Shown one piece after another: positions 1 through 11,300 of a stretch of DNA of 64,000 nt. The position numbers and the translations under genes are program-made. Position 1 is the first letter of the stretch. Each line of letters starts with the position of its first letter. The DNA lies in the NCBI GenBank assembly GCA_051294375.1, contig CM119265.1, positions 6,643,489-6,707,488 on the forward strand. Direction: 5' to 3'. The DNA comes from Paraspadella gotoi. Its lineage: Eukaryota > Chaetognatha. Under the pieces are notes generated by a model. That model was not told the DNA's origin. It saw nothing but the letters and a program-made list of their open reading frames with translations, and did not search any database.

Positions 1-104
1 CCACATTTTCTTTTTTATTTCTTTTCTTTTCTTTCCATTTTTCTTTTCTATTATTTTCCTTCTTCTCTTTTCTCTTCTTAAGTTTCTTGTTTTGTCTTTC
101 TTTT

Positions 105-105
<1 letters not shown>

Positions 106-196
<91 letters not shown>

Positions 197-200
197 TATT
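106..200. repeat. (TTTC)n microsatellite
   Basis: Near-perfect tetranucleotide run in the intron after gene Y exon 6. Confidence 0.95.
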
Positions 201-272
201 TCTTTATTTCGATCTTTATTTTTGTGATTTTTAAATATTAAACACAAATAATTATAAATTTAATTAAACAAC

Positions 273-400
273 CTGCTCGACTATGTGATCACAGAGGCCG
301 TTATCGTGGGGGATGTTAGCGCAAATGACGCCGGAAATGACGCCGACGGGTTCCGAAGCCGTAATGATGGCGCCGGTGAGATCATCGTCGGCGTCCTTGT
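273..400 (-). CDS. Gene Y exon 6: IgGFc-type domain with CDHIVEQ signature
   Basis: 128 nt, phase 1 to 0. Reads DADDDLTGAIITASEPVGV, GVICANIP and finally GLCDHIVEQ before donor gttgtt. DLTGxxI...PVGV..GVICAxxP...CDHxVEQ is the clearest family signature in the window. The next exon would lie left of base 1. Confidence 0.88.
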
Positions 401-1071
401 CTGCGACGGTTTAAAACAAGATGGCGTCTCATATATAGACGAGTTAAAACTCTCCAATAATATCTACGTGCGATGCTTTCATTACCGGTGACGAACCATT
501 CGTAAACTTCTCCTCGGTTAATCACGGCCGTGACCTGATCCTCTCCCCTCAGCTTGATGTTGATCTCGGTGTTGTCCTGCAAGGACGTCGGGTTTATTAT
601 TATAATTTTCTGTAATTAACGATAAAGATTAATATTTCGAGAACCTTGTAAGCAATGATGGCCACTTCACCGGGATTTTTCGTTCTTCTCGTTCTGTAGC
701 CTTGGTACGAGGGGATGATATATTTTTTTGTGGCCACGTCCTCGGGCAATGCTGGGTAAAACGGGAGCAAACTTAACGTACAAACTTAAAAATAATTTGT
801 CACAAGTATAAATATAAAAAATACAATTTAAATTCGCTAAGTTTCAATCGAGACCATAAATTGTCATAACTAACCCAAGAAAGCGTCGCTGGAAACTTTT
901 CGCCTGTTTATTCCGTAGACGCCGATCTCGTGGTCAGCGACGATGTCGACCACCTTTTTGACAGGAGTTCCGCGCTCCTTCTTGGAGATGCGCATTTGGT
1001 CAGGACCGGGGATTTCGTACTCGATCAAGTCGTGCGCTGAAGAGGGCGTTAATGAATGGCGTCAATTAATT

Positions 1072-1123
<52 letters not shown>

Positions 1124-1384
1124 TCTCTTTCTCAACACCTGCGATCTTCAGTGTTTCAGTTTTTCCTAGAGATGGGATGCTGATCTCCACTGTCGTTTCC
1201 GTATCGGTTGTGGCTATGAAGATCTTCAAGTAGCCTCCGTTGTTATGGCTGTTCGTCATAAAAGCCAGAGTGAAATGAGTCCCGAAGTGATCCGGAACGA
1301 CTGAGGGAATGAAGAACTCAAAGTTGTATCGTTGACTGTTTTCAGAGAGTAAATACTTAACTTTTCACCTCGTTGACCCATCTC

Positions 1385-1421
<37 letters not shown>

Positions 1422-2912
1422 TCTCTCTCTCTATTTAGGGTTTTATATACTTTTTCATATATTGAGCTACTTTTTTCAAAAGCCGGATCTTTAATAAATC
1501 TTATATGCAGAGAAAATGTGACCCATGTGACCAATGTGATAAAAAATTGCCTGTTTTAACAAATATAAATATTGTACATTGTAAACTTAATAAAACCATA
1601 ATCCAAGTTATATTGTTAGATTTCTTTCGCAGATTTACCCTATGTGCAAATTTGATTTTTCTGCATAAAAATTTACAAAATAATTTGGTATGGTAAAGAG
1701 AAAATACCTTTTTTTATGGAAACCAAACCTAATAAAAAAGCTTAAAGGGACCCAGTGACAAAAATGATATCATAAGCTTAAGGGTCTATCATCAAAGGTA
1801 AAAGCAGAAAAATTAAACCAAAATTGTATTCTTATAGAAACAAAACTATAATAACTATTAATTTTTATTCATATTCATCCTTTAAAAGCAGGGGCAGCGA
1901 GAGAAATGGCAGGCCCTTCTATTGGCCCCCTGGCAGGCCCCCTGGCGGGCCCCCTCCCTTCTCTATAATTTTAGTTTTTAGTTTTTGATTATCAACTTTC
2001 TATATAAAAAATTGTTCTAGTGCTTAAACTTTTCTTAATTTTTTATTTTTTCCAGGGCCCCCTTAAGGCCTAGGCCCCTTGCCTCAGGCGAGGGTATCCC
2101 CCCTCTCGCTGCCTCTGCTTAAAAATATTAATAAACTATATTGGTTCTTAATTATAACAATTCAGAATTTAGCAAAAGTATAAAACCTTTTTTTAAATTT
2201 ATATTATTTTAAAAAGTTTTATTTTTATCCAATTAACAGAATTATTTGAAAAAAAAATTTAAATAAAATCAGTCAATACCTTAAATTTTGATTCATTCTT
2301 AATTTTTTGTTATAATTTTTTGTAATAAAAGCTAAAAAGCTTTTTAAAATTAGATCTTACCCTTTTTTTAAAAAAAAACCTTAAAACTTGAAAAAGATTT
2401 TTTTCTTACCAATTTTTTAAGGGATCAGCTTTTTACCCCCCTAGTCACTTGGTCCCCTTAACTCGTTAATTAAAAGAAAACGAACGCGTTCGTTAACGAA
2501 TTTGATGAGATTAGTGAAAAAAGACAAGAGCCAAGGTAGTTGTTTTAGCAAAAAGGAAAACATCAGGAGTTAATGAGGAATTGAATCATTTTTGGTTTAA
2601 AGTTCAAAATACTGGGAAAAAAAAATCGTATGTTGCTTTTTACTGGAAATTGTCCTTTCTCATTATTAACCAAAATAGATTATCATTATAAGAAGTAAAA
2701 CAGCGGCTAACGGCTAACGCCCTTACTTTGACTATACGGACTCCATTACTTATTAAGCCGCCAACATACCCCAACATACCCCCTTGGACTCCGACCAAGA
2801 CGATTTGCCTTTTCTCCCGGCTGCTTTTGCCGAGGTTCGGCGATACGGCGCCAGAATCACAGCCGACAAAAAGCAAAAAAGAGAAAAACAAAAAGGCTAG
2901 GGTGATCCCCAT
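273..2912 (-). CDS. Gene Y: secreted IgGFc-binding-type protein, 5' part (six exons, runs off left edge)
   Basis: Partial gene read from exons at 2780-2912, 1139-1300, 875-1036, 645-751, 486-576 and 273-400. All junctions are in frame and the last five exons have the same phases as in gene X; four of them also have identical lengths (162, 107, 91 and 128 nt). The product starts with a signal peptide and continues as the N-terminal domain seen in the IgG Fc-binding protein family, recognised by VPDHFG, YIIPSY, NPGEVA and the family signature CDHIVEQ. That family comprises secreted mucin-associated or adhesive proteins; binding partner here is unknown. The rest of the domain and any repeats or tail lie left of the window. 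About 55-65 percent of residues look identical to gene X by eye, so Y is an older tandem paralogue. Confidence is high for the family, moderate for exon 1. Confidence 0.8.
486..576 (-). CDS. Gene Y exon 5: IgGFc-type domain
   Basis: 91 nt, phase 0 to 1. Begins DNTEINIKLRG and ends NRGEVYEWFVTG across donor gtaatg. Matches gene X exon 10746-10836 in length and phase. Confidence 0.8.
645..751 (-). CDS. Gene Y exon 4: IgGFc-type domain
   Basis: 107 nt, phase 1 to 0. Reads ALPEDVATKKYIIPSYQGY, then KNPGEVAIIAYK before donor gttctc. The xLPxDVATxxYIIPSY block is typical of IgGFc-binding-type domains; gene X has YIIPSYPGH at the same place. Confidence 0.85.
875..1036 (-). CDS. Gene Y exon 3: IgGFc-type domain
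   Basis: 162 nt, phase 1 to 1. Reads AHDLIEYEIPGPDQMRIS and then VVDIVADHEIGVYGINRR, ending KVSSDAFL before donor gttagt. Exact length match to gene X exon 11241-11402. VYGINRR...SSDAF is a conserved block of the family. Confidence 0.85.
1075..1132. repeat. (CT)n microsatellite
   Basis: Runs up to the donor of gene Y exon 2. Confidence 0.95.
1139..1300 (-). CDS. Gene Y exon 2: start of IgGFc-type domain
   Basis: 162 nt, enters and leaves in phase 1. It encodes VPDHFGTHFTLAFMTNS, then the beta-rich stretch KIFIATTDTETTVEISIPS. Donor gtgttg; acceptor ttcattccctcag. The corresponding exon of gene X is 11467-11631. Confidence 0.8.
1384..1434. repeat. (CT)n microsatellite
   Basis: In gene Y intron 1. 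Confidence 0.95.
1889..2119. mobile_element. Probable non-autonomous hAT-type element
   Basis: Ends are imperfect inverted repeats: caggggcagcgagag on the left and, on the other strand, cagaggcagcgagag on the right. The inside is rich in ggccccct blocks. Flanks share TTAAAA (8-base sites match in about 6 positions), which fits an eroded 8-bp target duplication. No coding capacity. Confidence 0.55.
2780..2912 (-). CDS. Gene Y exon 1: signal peptide and REKR site
   Basis: The ATG at 2912-2910 opens a classical signal peptide, MGITLAFLFFSFLLFVG, followed by CDSGAVSPNLGKSS and a furin-like REKR. The exon is taken to end at 2780 on a gtatgt donor in phase 1, because this joins in frame to the strong acceptor ttcattccctcag before 1300 and gives QGVVPDHFG. 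A second gtatgt lies a few bases downstream, and a gtaagg donor (exon end 2727, phase 0) would need a weaker acceptor. Splicing to exon 2 is inferred. Confidence 0.65.
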
Positions 2913-3282
2913 TGTTGTCTTTGAAGGTGTTGGATGAAAAAATTTGATCGGCGTCGTCGTTTATCTTTTATATTTTTTTTCGCTTCCGATTGAGTTGATT
3001 GTTCTTTTATTTTCACCGAATTTTAGCGATACTGTATGAGCAATTTTCGTTCCAAAACCGACGTACGTACCCTGCCTCGAGCAGCGCTCACAGTGATTTC
3101 TTTATTTGAGAAAAAAAATGTTCGCGTAGATGAAGGTTGAAGAGAGAAAGAGAGAGAGACGTATTCCTGGTGAAGCAATTAAAGCGAAGATATTTAGTTT
3201 GGAATAAATCACGAGGTTTTTGTTAAACAAAACTAATATAAAAAATATCGGACGTTTTTACGTTTTCGATAAAATCTATTTT

Positions 3283-3925
3283 TCAATATATAATAAAGCG
3301 TAGCAATAATATTAAAATAAAGTAGAATAAAAATTCGAATAGTTGATCACGAACAGGCTTGCTCCTGTGAATTTTTTTAAATGAAAATTTTTTTTAATTT
3401 TTAAAATTTCGCATTAGCCCATATTTAGGCATAATACTCACCATAGAAAATGTTAAAATTTTAATTTTTTTTCTTATTTCTAAAAGCAGATTCGAATTCC
3501 TCATGAAAAGTTGATAAAAGGAAATATTGTGGCGGTATATTCACACCACCTCACGTCCACCATATAACTCTTTTTAAAAAATGTTTCATTAAGCGGGTCA
3601 AAATCCTAAAAAACTGTTATAGTTAACCTATAATTAAATTTTAGTAAAAATATTCTAGTTTTTTAACTTTTAGCTAACTTAATAAAATAGTTTTTGATTA
3701 AGACTTATATTTTCTTTTATCAACTTTTTATGAGGAATTAGAATCTGCTTTCAAAACTAAGAAAAAACTATTTTAAAATTTTGACATTTTGTATGGTATA
3801 CGTATAAATATGGGCTAATGCGAAAATGGGAAAAATTTTTAAAAAATTATATATCAATGTTCTTTATTTCATGATCAACAATTCGAATTTTGAACTGCAA
3901 CTTTCACTACGCCTTAATATACAAT
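3283..3925. mobile_element. Foldback element with about 200-bp inverted arms
   Basis: Left arm about 3283-3535, right arm about 3695-3925. Paired landmarks: aaagcgtagca / ggcgtagtg, attcgaatagttgatca / attcgaattgttgatca, gcattagcccatattta, and aattcctcatgaaaagttga / aattcctcataaaaagttga. The loop contains cacaccacctcacgtccacc. No coding capacity seen. Confidence 0.7.
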
Positions 3926-5448
3926 GTACAAACAAAGCTGGTTTTCTTATTCAGTTGAAACATTATCCATTTAAGCTTTCATTTATTACAAGCGGGAATT
4001 TAATCGTATACAAGGAATAAACAAAGCTGCAAGCGATGGACTATTCCTGTCAATCAAAATCGAAAGAAATAACGTTTTAATTTCTCGTTTAAAAAGATAA
4101 GACATAAGTGAGACTAAGACTCTTAGTAAGAGACGTCGATTTTTTAAGTTCGAGAGTCGAAACTTTCCTCGTCGAATAGAGACGTTTAGGTAGATAACTG
4201 TATCACGTTTTCGTCAACGCGTCGATTTATTTTAGTTGAGATTGTTTACAAAGAGAGAGAGAGAAAAAAGTTGGGGCGGACAAGATTCGAAAATCGCCAC
4301 AGCACATGGTAAAGCTGCGACTATCACCTGATCTTTATCCACTCCCACAATCTACGGTAACTGGTCTTTTATTTGTTTTTCCAGCCAAAAAGCACCTGCC
4401 ATGAGGAATCTAAGAATCTCATTGAGTGAAATTAACAAACTAATAAGCCTCTGAGATATTCCTTCACGTTCCTATTTCTATCCACTTTCGATTAAAATAT
4501 TTATAGATTTTTATTTACTTTTTGTTAAATATATATTAGGAATAAAGAAAGATTGAAACCGACTCGAGTGGCATTTATCACTTTGCGCGGAACGCCGATT
4601 TCCGTTTGACCCGTTGCTCCTTTTGGCTCTTTCCGACCTCTGCTCCCAAAAAGGCGCAAAATCCAGAGAAACTTGGTCGTCATTTCGACCCACTTTTTCG
4701 AATCCCGGTTCAACACTCGCGTTTCTCTCCCGTTCTGAAGTGAAATGACCTCTCGTTAAGAAAAAGACGGATTCTAAACACCTTAACCCCCAGAAACTCC
4801 CCCTACTCACAGAAGTCAATCACCGATCAAACTCGCCCGGGTTCAACCAAGTAACTGGGCCAAGTTTTTGCTTAAAAAATTTTACAAGAACTGCGAGGAC
4901 AGTTACGTCAATAATTTATAACTTTTTGCGATGAACGATTTCGCGATGGTTCAGACAAAATTAGCAAAATTATGTAAATATCTTTCCCTTTGAAAGGCCC
5001 GAACTGTCGAATTTCAGCTGACGAAAGGTGACACAATTAAAGAGTTAATCACTTGTAGTTTTTCTTTATCCACTTTCTTTTGGTTTTTTTTTATCTTAAA
5101 ATTTCATGTCCAACATTACTGAGCCCTACGAACATCACCAAACGATTTACAGTTGCACCTAACGATTTTTTCGCGCTACCGTATGTACAGCATTTTATCA
5201 CGTTTCAGGTTTGTACGCATACTTAACTGACTTAAATAAAAAACAGGCTTATTTTTCATCTTTAATGGTGGTTTTATTTTTTCAATTTTATTTTTTTAGA
5301 TTTCGAGTCGGTTTTTTTGAAGTAAAAAAAAAATCCGTTAAATCTGGTACTAGCAGATTCATCCCATGACAGTTCACTCCTTTGGGAAGAACGGAAAGTA
5401 GGATTATAGAAAAGAAAAGAAGGAAAGTAAGATAGAAATAAGAAAAAA

Positions 5449-5451
5449 CGA

Positions 5452-5539
<88 letters not shown>

Positions 5540-5545
5540 AAAAAA
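5449..5545. repeat. (GAAA)n microsatellite
   Basis: Between genes X and Y; no gene nearby. Confidence 0.95.
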
Positions 5546-6428
5546 ATCTAAAAAGGAAAAGAATTGAATAGATAAAAGATAAACTCTAATCTCGGACATT
5601 AGCCTTTTGTCTTCGTCAGGGTCAACTTCCTTACCAGTGCGAAGTTAACGACTAAAATTCTAAACACGAATTGATGAGGAAATTTCCTGCCTTGGCGAAA
5701 ACATGGCAGGATTCGAGATTGAGAAAAGGGGAAAAAAAGCACGGGTCTTATCTGCCCCCCAGGAAAGCAGGAAAACAAACTTGAAAAGATGAAAAAAAAA
5801 AGAGAAAAAAAGGAATTCGAAGGGGGCATTTTAATTTTGAAAGGCGAATTATTTTCGTACTCCCACCATCGGCACGATAGGAGAGATGTTTTGAAAATAT
5901 CGAACGCGCGCTGGTTCCGATGAGTTTTTTACAGTCTTTCCTTCGGAGAATAAAAAAAAAATTCGGTTGTTTATTTTTGTTTAGTTTTGTACCTTGTGGA
6001 TAGGTATGAGCATTTGAAAAAAAAAAGGAAGGCCTTAATTTATATTCAAAAAGGAACATTCAGGTAAAATAAATTTAAGAATCGTGACATCTTTGGCTAA
6101 AAAATAATCAAATTTCATTCATTTTTGCAAATAGTTATTTTTTCCCCTCTGTTTTATCCCATTAACTTAAGCCTTGCTTCTTTTTTTTTTTAAATCGTCG
6201 AAAGAAAAAAAATGCCCGAAATGTTCTTTTTCTTTCCTGGTAATATCGACTGTTTGGTCACGTGATGCAGAAAAAAGGTTTGAATGATGAACCTGCGGCC
6301 GAACGATGACATATAAGTTTTAAGGGATGAACGCGAAAAAGTAAACTAAGAATAGACAATGATGTCTGGAATGTCGAAGGAGCGACGGCGATATGATTTG
6401 CCCACGAAAAAGTATGGCCATATTTTCC

Positions 6429-6685
6429 GAAATCGCCCCATTTCTGCTAAAATTCAGCATCAAATAAGTTTTTAAATTTAAAAAAATTATATTAAAGTTA
6501 AGGATAGAGGTTAGGTAAGGGATTATGGTTAGAGGATCAGTTAGGGATTTGGTTAAGAATAAGGGTGAGGGATAAGTTTAGGTTAGGGATTATAATTAGA
6601 GTTTAGGTTGAGTTAAATATTTATTAAAAGATAAATATTTAAGCTTATATTAGGTTCAGGAACGTTTCCGGAAATGTGGCGTCTT
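6429..6685. mobile_element. MITE-like element with TTAGGG-like core
   Basis: Ends cgccccatttctgctaaaa and, on the other strand, cgccacatttccggaaac form imperfect terminal inverted repeats. The inside holds degenerate TTAGGG-type tracts (ggttaggtaaggg, cagttagggattt, aggttagggatt). A shorter relative lies at 28678-28814. Confidence 0.5.
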
Positions 6686-7342
6686 CTAAAAATAATGCCA
6701 AAAGTATTTTGGTAAACAAGTTACGGATAAAAACATTTAAATATTAACCGGGAAAGATTTAGTTGTCAGGTAACGCAACTTTTTTGTTATCGGTGATGAC
6801 TGACGGGCAGGTTACGAAACGAAATATGTGAATCTGAGGTCACGTGATAGCTAAAACGTCCTTCGAGCGAGAAATGATTTGATTTTGAATTCAGAACGCG
6901 AATCTAAAAAAATGTTTTTCTCGCAAAAATTAAGGGAGTTATTTCTACGGATAAAAAAAAACCTTTCTAGACCAATTTTTTTTATTTTTATTAAAATTTT
7001 ATTAACGCTTGAAGGCGTCGCCCTGAGCTAAAGAAGGAGATCCCTTCGGCTTTTCTTGAGTTTTCAGTTTTAATCCATTTTACCGAGAGTGGCTATCATG
7101 AAACTAAAAAAAAAGTTTGAGCAAACGCCAAAACGAATTATATTCATAAATACAAAGCCTGAAAATACCATAGCAGAAAAAAAAAACAAACAAACAAACG
7201 AAAATAAACAATTCGGAAATCACTTGTCTGTTGGCATTAGAGAGAAACTTTCAGGAGCGTCGCGTCGTATCGTCTCGGAAGCAAAGCATTCTAAGAAGCC
7301 TCAAAGGCCAACATCCTCGCAGCCGGCCTTGGCAGCGATTCT

Positions 7343-7521
7343 TCAAGCGCAACACTGCGCGATGGCGTTGGCGGCGTCTTGGAGATCCCCCAACTTACGC
7401 GCCATGGGTCCGACCAGTTCGTTCAAGGCTGCCAACATATCCATGAGGTTCCTCAAGTCGTCCTTCAGTCGATCGATGTCTTCCGCGAGATTCGCTTGGG
7501 CGTCCGAGGCGTCGCAGCCGC
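7343..7521 (-). CDS. Gene X last exon: helical tail ending in Cys-Cys
   Basis: 179 nt entered in phase 1; 58 residues then TGA. Starts CDASDAQANLAEDIDRLKDD, continues with LMDMLAALNELVGPMAR and ends ANAIAQCCA. Heptad-like leucines suggest one or two amphipathic helices. The same exon ends gene Z (15978-16159), with GPM and the terminal CC conserved. I recognise no named domain; the two terminal Cys suggest interchain disulphides. Confidence 0.8.
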
Positions 7522-7629
7522 CTGAACAAAAGGAGGGAAGACAGAAGTGGGGAAAAACAGAAATGGATCTCTTATCATTTGTCTGTCTGTCTGTCTGTCT
7601 GTCTTCTTTCTTCTTTCTTCTTTCTTTCT

Positions 7630-7670
<41 letters not shown>

Positions 7671-7718
7671 TTTCTTTCTTTCTTTCTTTCTTACTTACTA
7701 TCGTTCTTTTCTCTCTCT

Positions 7719-7779
<61 letters not shown>

Positions 7780-7824
7780 CACCCGTGTCCTCGTCGATGC
7801 GACCGTCTCCGTCGTCGTCCCTCT

Positions 7825-7876
<52 letters not shown>

Positions 7877-7921
7877 CCCGTGTCCCTCGTCGATGCCGTC
7901 CGTCTCCGTCGTCGTCCTTCC

Positions 7922-7988
<67 letters not shown>

Positions 7989-8033
7989 CCATCCGTATCT
8001 CGTCGATGCGACCGTCTCCGTCGTCGTCCTTCC

Positions 8034-8086
<53 letters not shown>

Positions 8087-8128
8087 CCGTGTCCTCGTCG
8101 ATGCGACCGTCTCCGTCGTCGTCCTTCC

Positions 8129-8177
<49 letters not shown>

Positions 8178-8248
8178 CCCGTGTCCTCGTCGATGCGACC
8201 GTCTCCGTCGTCGTCCTTCCGTTCTCTCTCTCTCTCTCTTCTCTCTCT

Positions 8249-8285
<37 letters not shown>

Positions 8286-8330
8286 CACCCGTGTCCTCGT
8301 CGATGCGACCGTCTCCGTCGTCGTCCCTCC

Positions 8331-8379
<49 letters not shown>

Positions 8380-11300
8380 CCCGTGTCCTCGTCGATGCGA
8401 CCGTCTCCGTCGTCGTCCCTCCCGTTCTCTTTTTCTTCGTCGACTTCTCCGTCGCAGTCGTTGTCAACGAGGTCATCCTTGACGGGAGCGGAGACGCGAC
8501 ACTTGGCGCGGTCGGATTCGTCAACCACGCCGTCGTCGTCGTCGTCGATTCCGTTGCTGACGAACAAAAAAAAATGTATAATACTAGTTCTTCTTTTATA
8601 TATAATTGAAACATTCTTTGAAATATTATACCGCTTCAATGATAGGGAAGCCAGGTAATCTGGTAATTAGGTAATATGGTAATCGGGGAGTAATAAACAA
8701 GACTTATGGCTTACTCCTGAAAAAGTTCTTCGTCGACTTTTCCGTCGCAATCGTTGTCGATCCCGTCGCCTGGATACGCGGACTCATCGGATGGGACGCA
8801 CTTTTCGTAGAGTGGAGTCAAACGCAGTCCGCCTGTCGAAGAAATACATACAATGTCAAGCAAAAGTGGACAAAAGACCTCATAAAAATCATAACTGCGG
8901 CATAATCGTTACTCTCGAATCGCAGCCACACCCGGATATCCGTAGGAATCGTAGTAGGCGAATCCGTAGACGTAAAGGCCGATGCCGACGATGGGAGACT
9001 CGTGGTGCGCGAAGTGAATCCCGGATGTAATTTCTTTGCGTAAGTACGAAAATTCTGTACCGGGAATTCGCTGCCAGTCCTCGTCCTTGAGGTTCACCTC
9101 GTCCAAAACGACGCCTGGCGAAAGTCGATGTATTTTTCATTGTCGAATTGTGGCAGAGCGAGATGAAAGCCAGGCTTTCCCCGGAGGGGAGGGACCGCCG
9201 AGGATTAACCGGCTATATTAGCTATAATAACGTCAACGAGGCCTTAAAGTTTTGAAATAATACAGGATGAGTGGTGTTCCCTTTCTTAAAATATCAATCT
9301 GAGACAGAGATAGATAGTAGAACGTAGACTGCAGTTAAAAAAGTTATTCGATGTTTTTAAAAACACGACGTTTGCCAATGGTGAGTTTATTTCTTAAATT
9401 TTCTTTAATTTTGTAATACGTAATTTTACCAAAATTTTAGCAATTTTTACCCGGCATTCATTTTTGTTTCTTCAACAGAACTTTTAACTATCGATAGAAG
9501 CCACGTCTGTTCGATTCCGGCTCACCGTCAATCTTGTCGGATTTGACGAGAATGCTGACGAAATTGTCGAATTCCTTCTTAACGCGTTCGTCATCGGGAG
9601 TCGCGAAGATATAGTCGTTAGAGAACTGTTCGATGGGCGGGATCAGCATCATGAAAGGATCCGCTAAGACTCCGTCAGCGTTCTTGCCTGCATTAATGGA
9701 TAAATGACTTAAAAATATAACTTAATATTTATATTAATAAATGAAAAGAAACCTTTGCAGTAGAGAACGACGAGACAGGATTCGGTGCATACGATTTTGT
9801 GTGACTCGTTGGACGGAATGTCAAGCTCGATGAACTCTCCCGCCCGCGCCAGTTGGAACACTTTTCCCGATACCTAAAACGAGTAAAATTTCCAAGCAAT
9901 ACCGGTCTGATTGAATGAGTCAAAAGAAATTGAAAAACTTTCGTCACAAAGATTGCGACAGCCGTTTGAGCTGACCGACCGACCCCATCAGAAATCGGAG
10001 ATTAAATCGAAAACCATTTCAGTCGTTTATATCTTCACCGTGACTTGGTTGTTGTCTTTGCCGGAAATGACACGGAAGATGTCGCCGGCGAGACGTCGAA
10101 CGAGGGGAACGGTGAGGTAGTGGCGTCCCCACGTGGCAAGCGGAGGAATCTAAATCGGGACGAGGAAAAAAAATAGAGGGCATCTTTTCTTAGTATTTTT
10201 AATCTCAAGATCTATTAGTATCTTATGCCGTCTTTTCTACCTCTACTTCCCTTTTTAAAATATTATCAAGATCAGAGAACGACGTCAACTAACTTGTTCG
10301 ACTATGTGATCACAGAGTCCCACGTTGACGGGGACGTCAGCGCAGATGACGCCAGCGGTGACGCCGACCGGGGCCGACGCGATCACGCGCATTCCCGTCA
10401 AGTCGTCGTCTACGTTAGATCCTGCAAAGGAGGGAGGAAATGAAAAACTGTGCCATTTTAGTGAGCGAGTGTAAAACTTTAAAAATCGCGCTCACACAAG
10501 TTTACTTTTATGAATACTTTAAATAAAAACAGAACTAACTATCCTCGTATTAAATTACTCAAACTAACAAAATACCTACACAGTAGTTCGAAGACCGAAA
10601 TTTTATGCATATGAATAATAATTAAGAACGACCCACGAAAGTTTACCTCCTCGTGCGCCTTAAAAGAGATAAAACATAGCGATTTCCTTTTGTTTTACAA
10701 TTGTACGGTGGCGTTTTGTTGAGAGAGGAAAACAAAAGACCCTACCTTTGCGGAAGTATTCAAATACTTCGCCTCGGTCTAAAGTCACGGACGCTTCCTC
10801 GACGTCGTTTTGGACGAGAACGACTTTCGTATTATCCTGCGTGGGAGATTAAATCTGATTTGCGTCAAAACTAGAGCGAGTTTGAAGTGACGTGCCACCG
10901 ACCTTGTAGGCGACGACCGCGACTTCTCCTGGATTTCCAGTCCTTCTCGTTCTGTGACCGGGATACGACGGGATTATGTACTCGTTTGTAGCAACATCTT
11001 CAGGCAAGGCTGATGGGAGGAAAGTCAATCGAATGATTACGACTGAGAACAAAAGATAGGAGGGTTGGGCTTGTGGCCTTAACTTTACTATTCTTAGTAC
11101 TTCATGCTTCAGCCCTTTTGTCCCGCCAAGAAACCGCCAGCTTTGTGTTCAAAGACCAAGGCTAATCTCACGACGGCCATACTACCAGGGAAAACCGACG
11201 AAGAAGATGCAACTGGTCGCATTTACGTCGAATTACGAACCCAAAAAGGCGTCGCTGGAGACTTTGCGTCGGTTGATTCCGTAGACTCCGATCTCCTTGT

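Larger units (their letters stand above)
2913..7342. other. Intergenic region between genes X and Y
   Basis: Apart from the foldback element, the MITE-like element and the GAAA run I see no gene. A 102-codon minus frame at 4511-4819 has no recognisable features. The gene Y promoter should lie just above 2912; no TATA box or initiator stands out. Confidence 0.6.

Noticed and set aside
2640-2779. Continuation of the gene Y signal-peptide frame past 2780
   Set aside because: A strong gtatgt donor in the right phase at 2780 joins to the next exon; the continuation has Gly-rich, non-conserved residues and then stops.
4511-4819. 102-codon minus frame with many charged residues
   Set aside because: No homology features, no signal peptide, no second copy; not distinguishable from chance.
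5288-5599. 103-codon minus frame with SFFLSFFL repeats
   Set aside because: Product of the GAAA microsatellite read in reverse.
6480-6620. True interstitial telomere
   Set aside because: Units are degenerate, irregularly spaced and lie within an element with terminal inverted repeats that has a relative elsewhere.
7579-8658. Long plus-strand frames made of Ser-Leu runs and their minus-strand Arg-Glu counterparts
   Set aside because: They are translations of CT/GA microsatellites; all frames stay open because the dinucleotide has no stop. The same holds at 14378-14760, 32944-33340, 31237-31593, 49568-49771 and 52085-52544.
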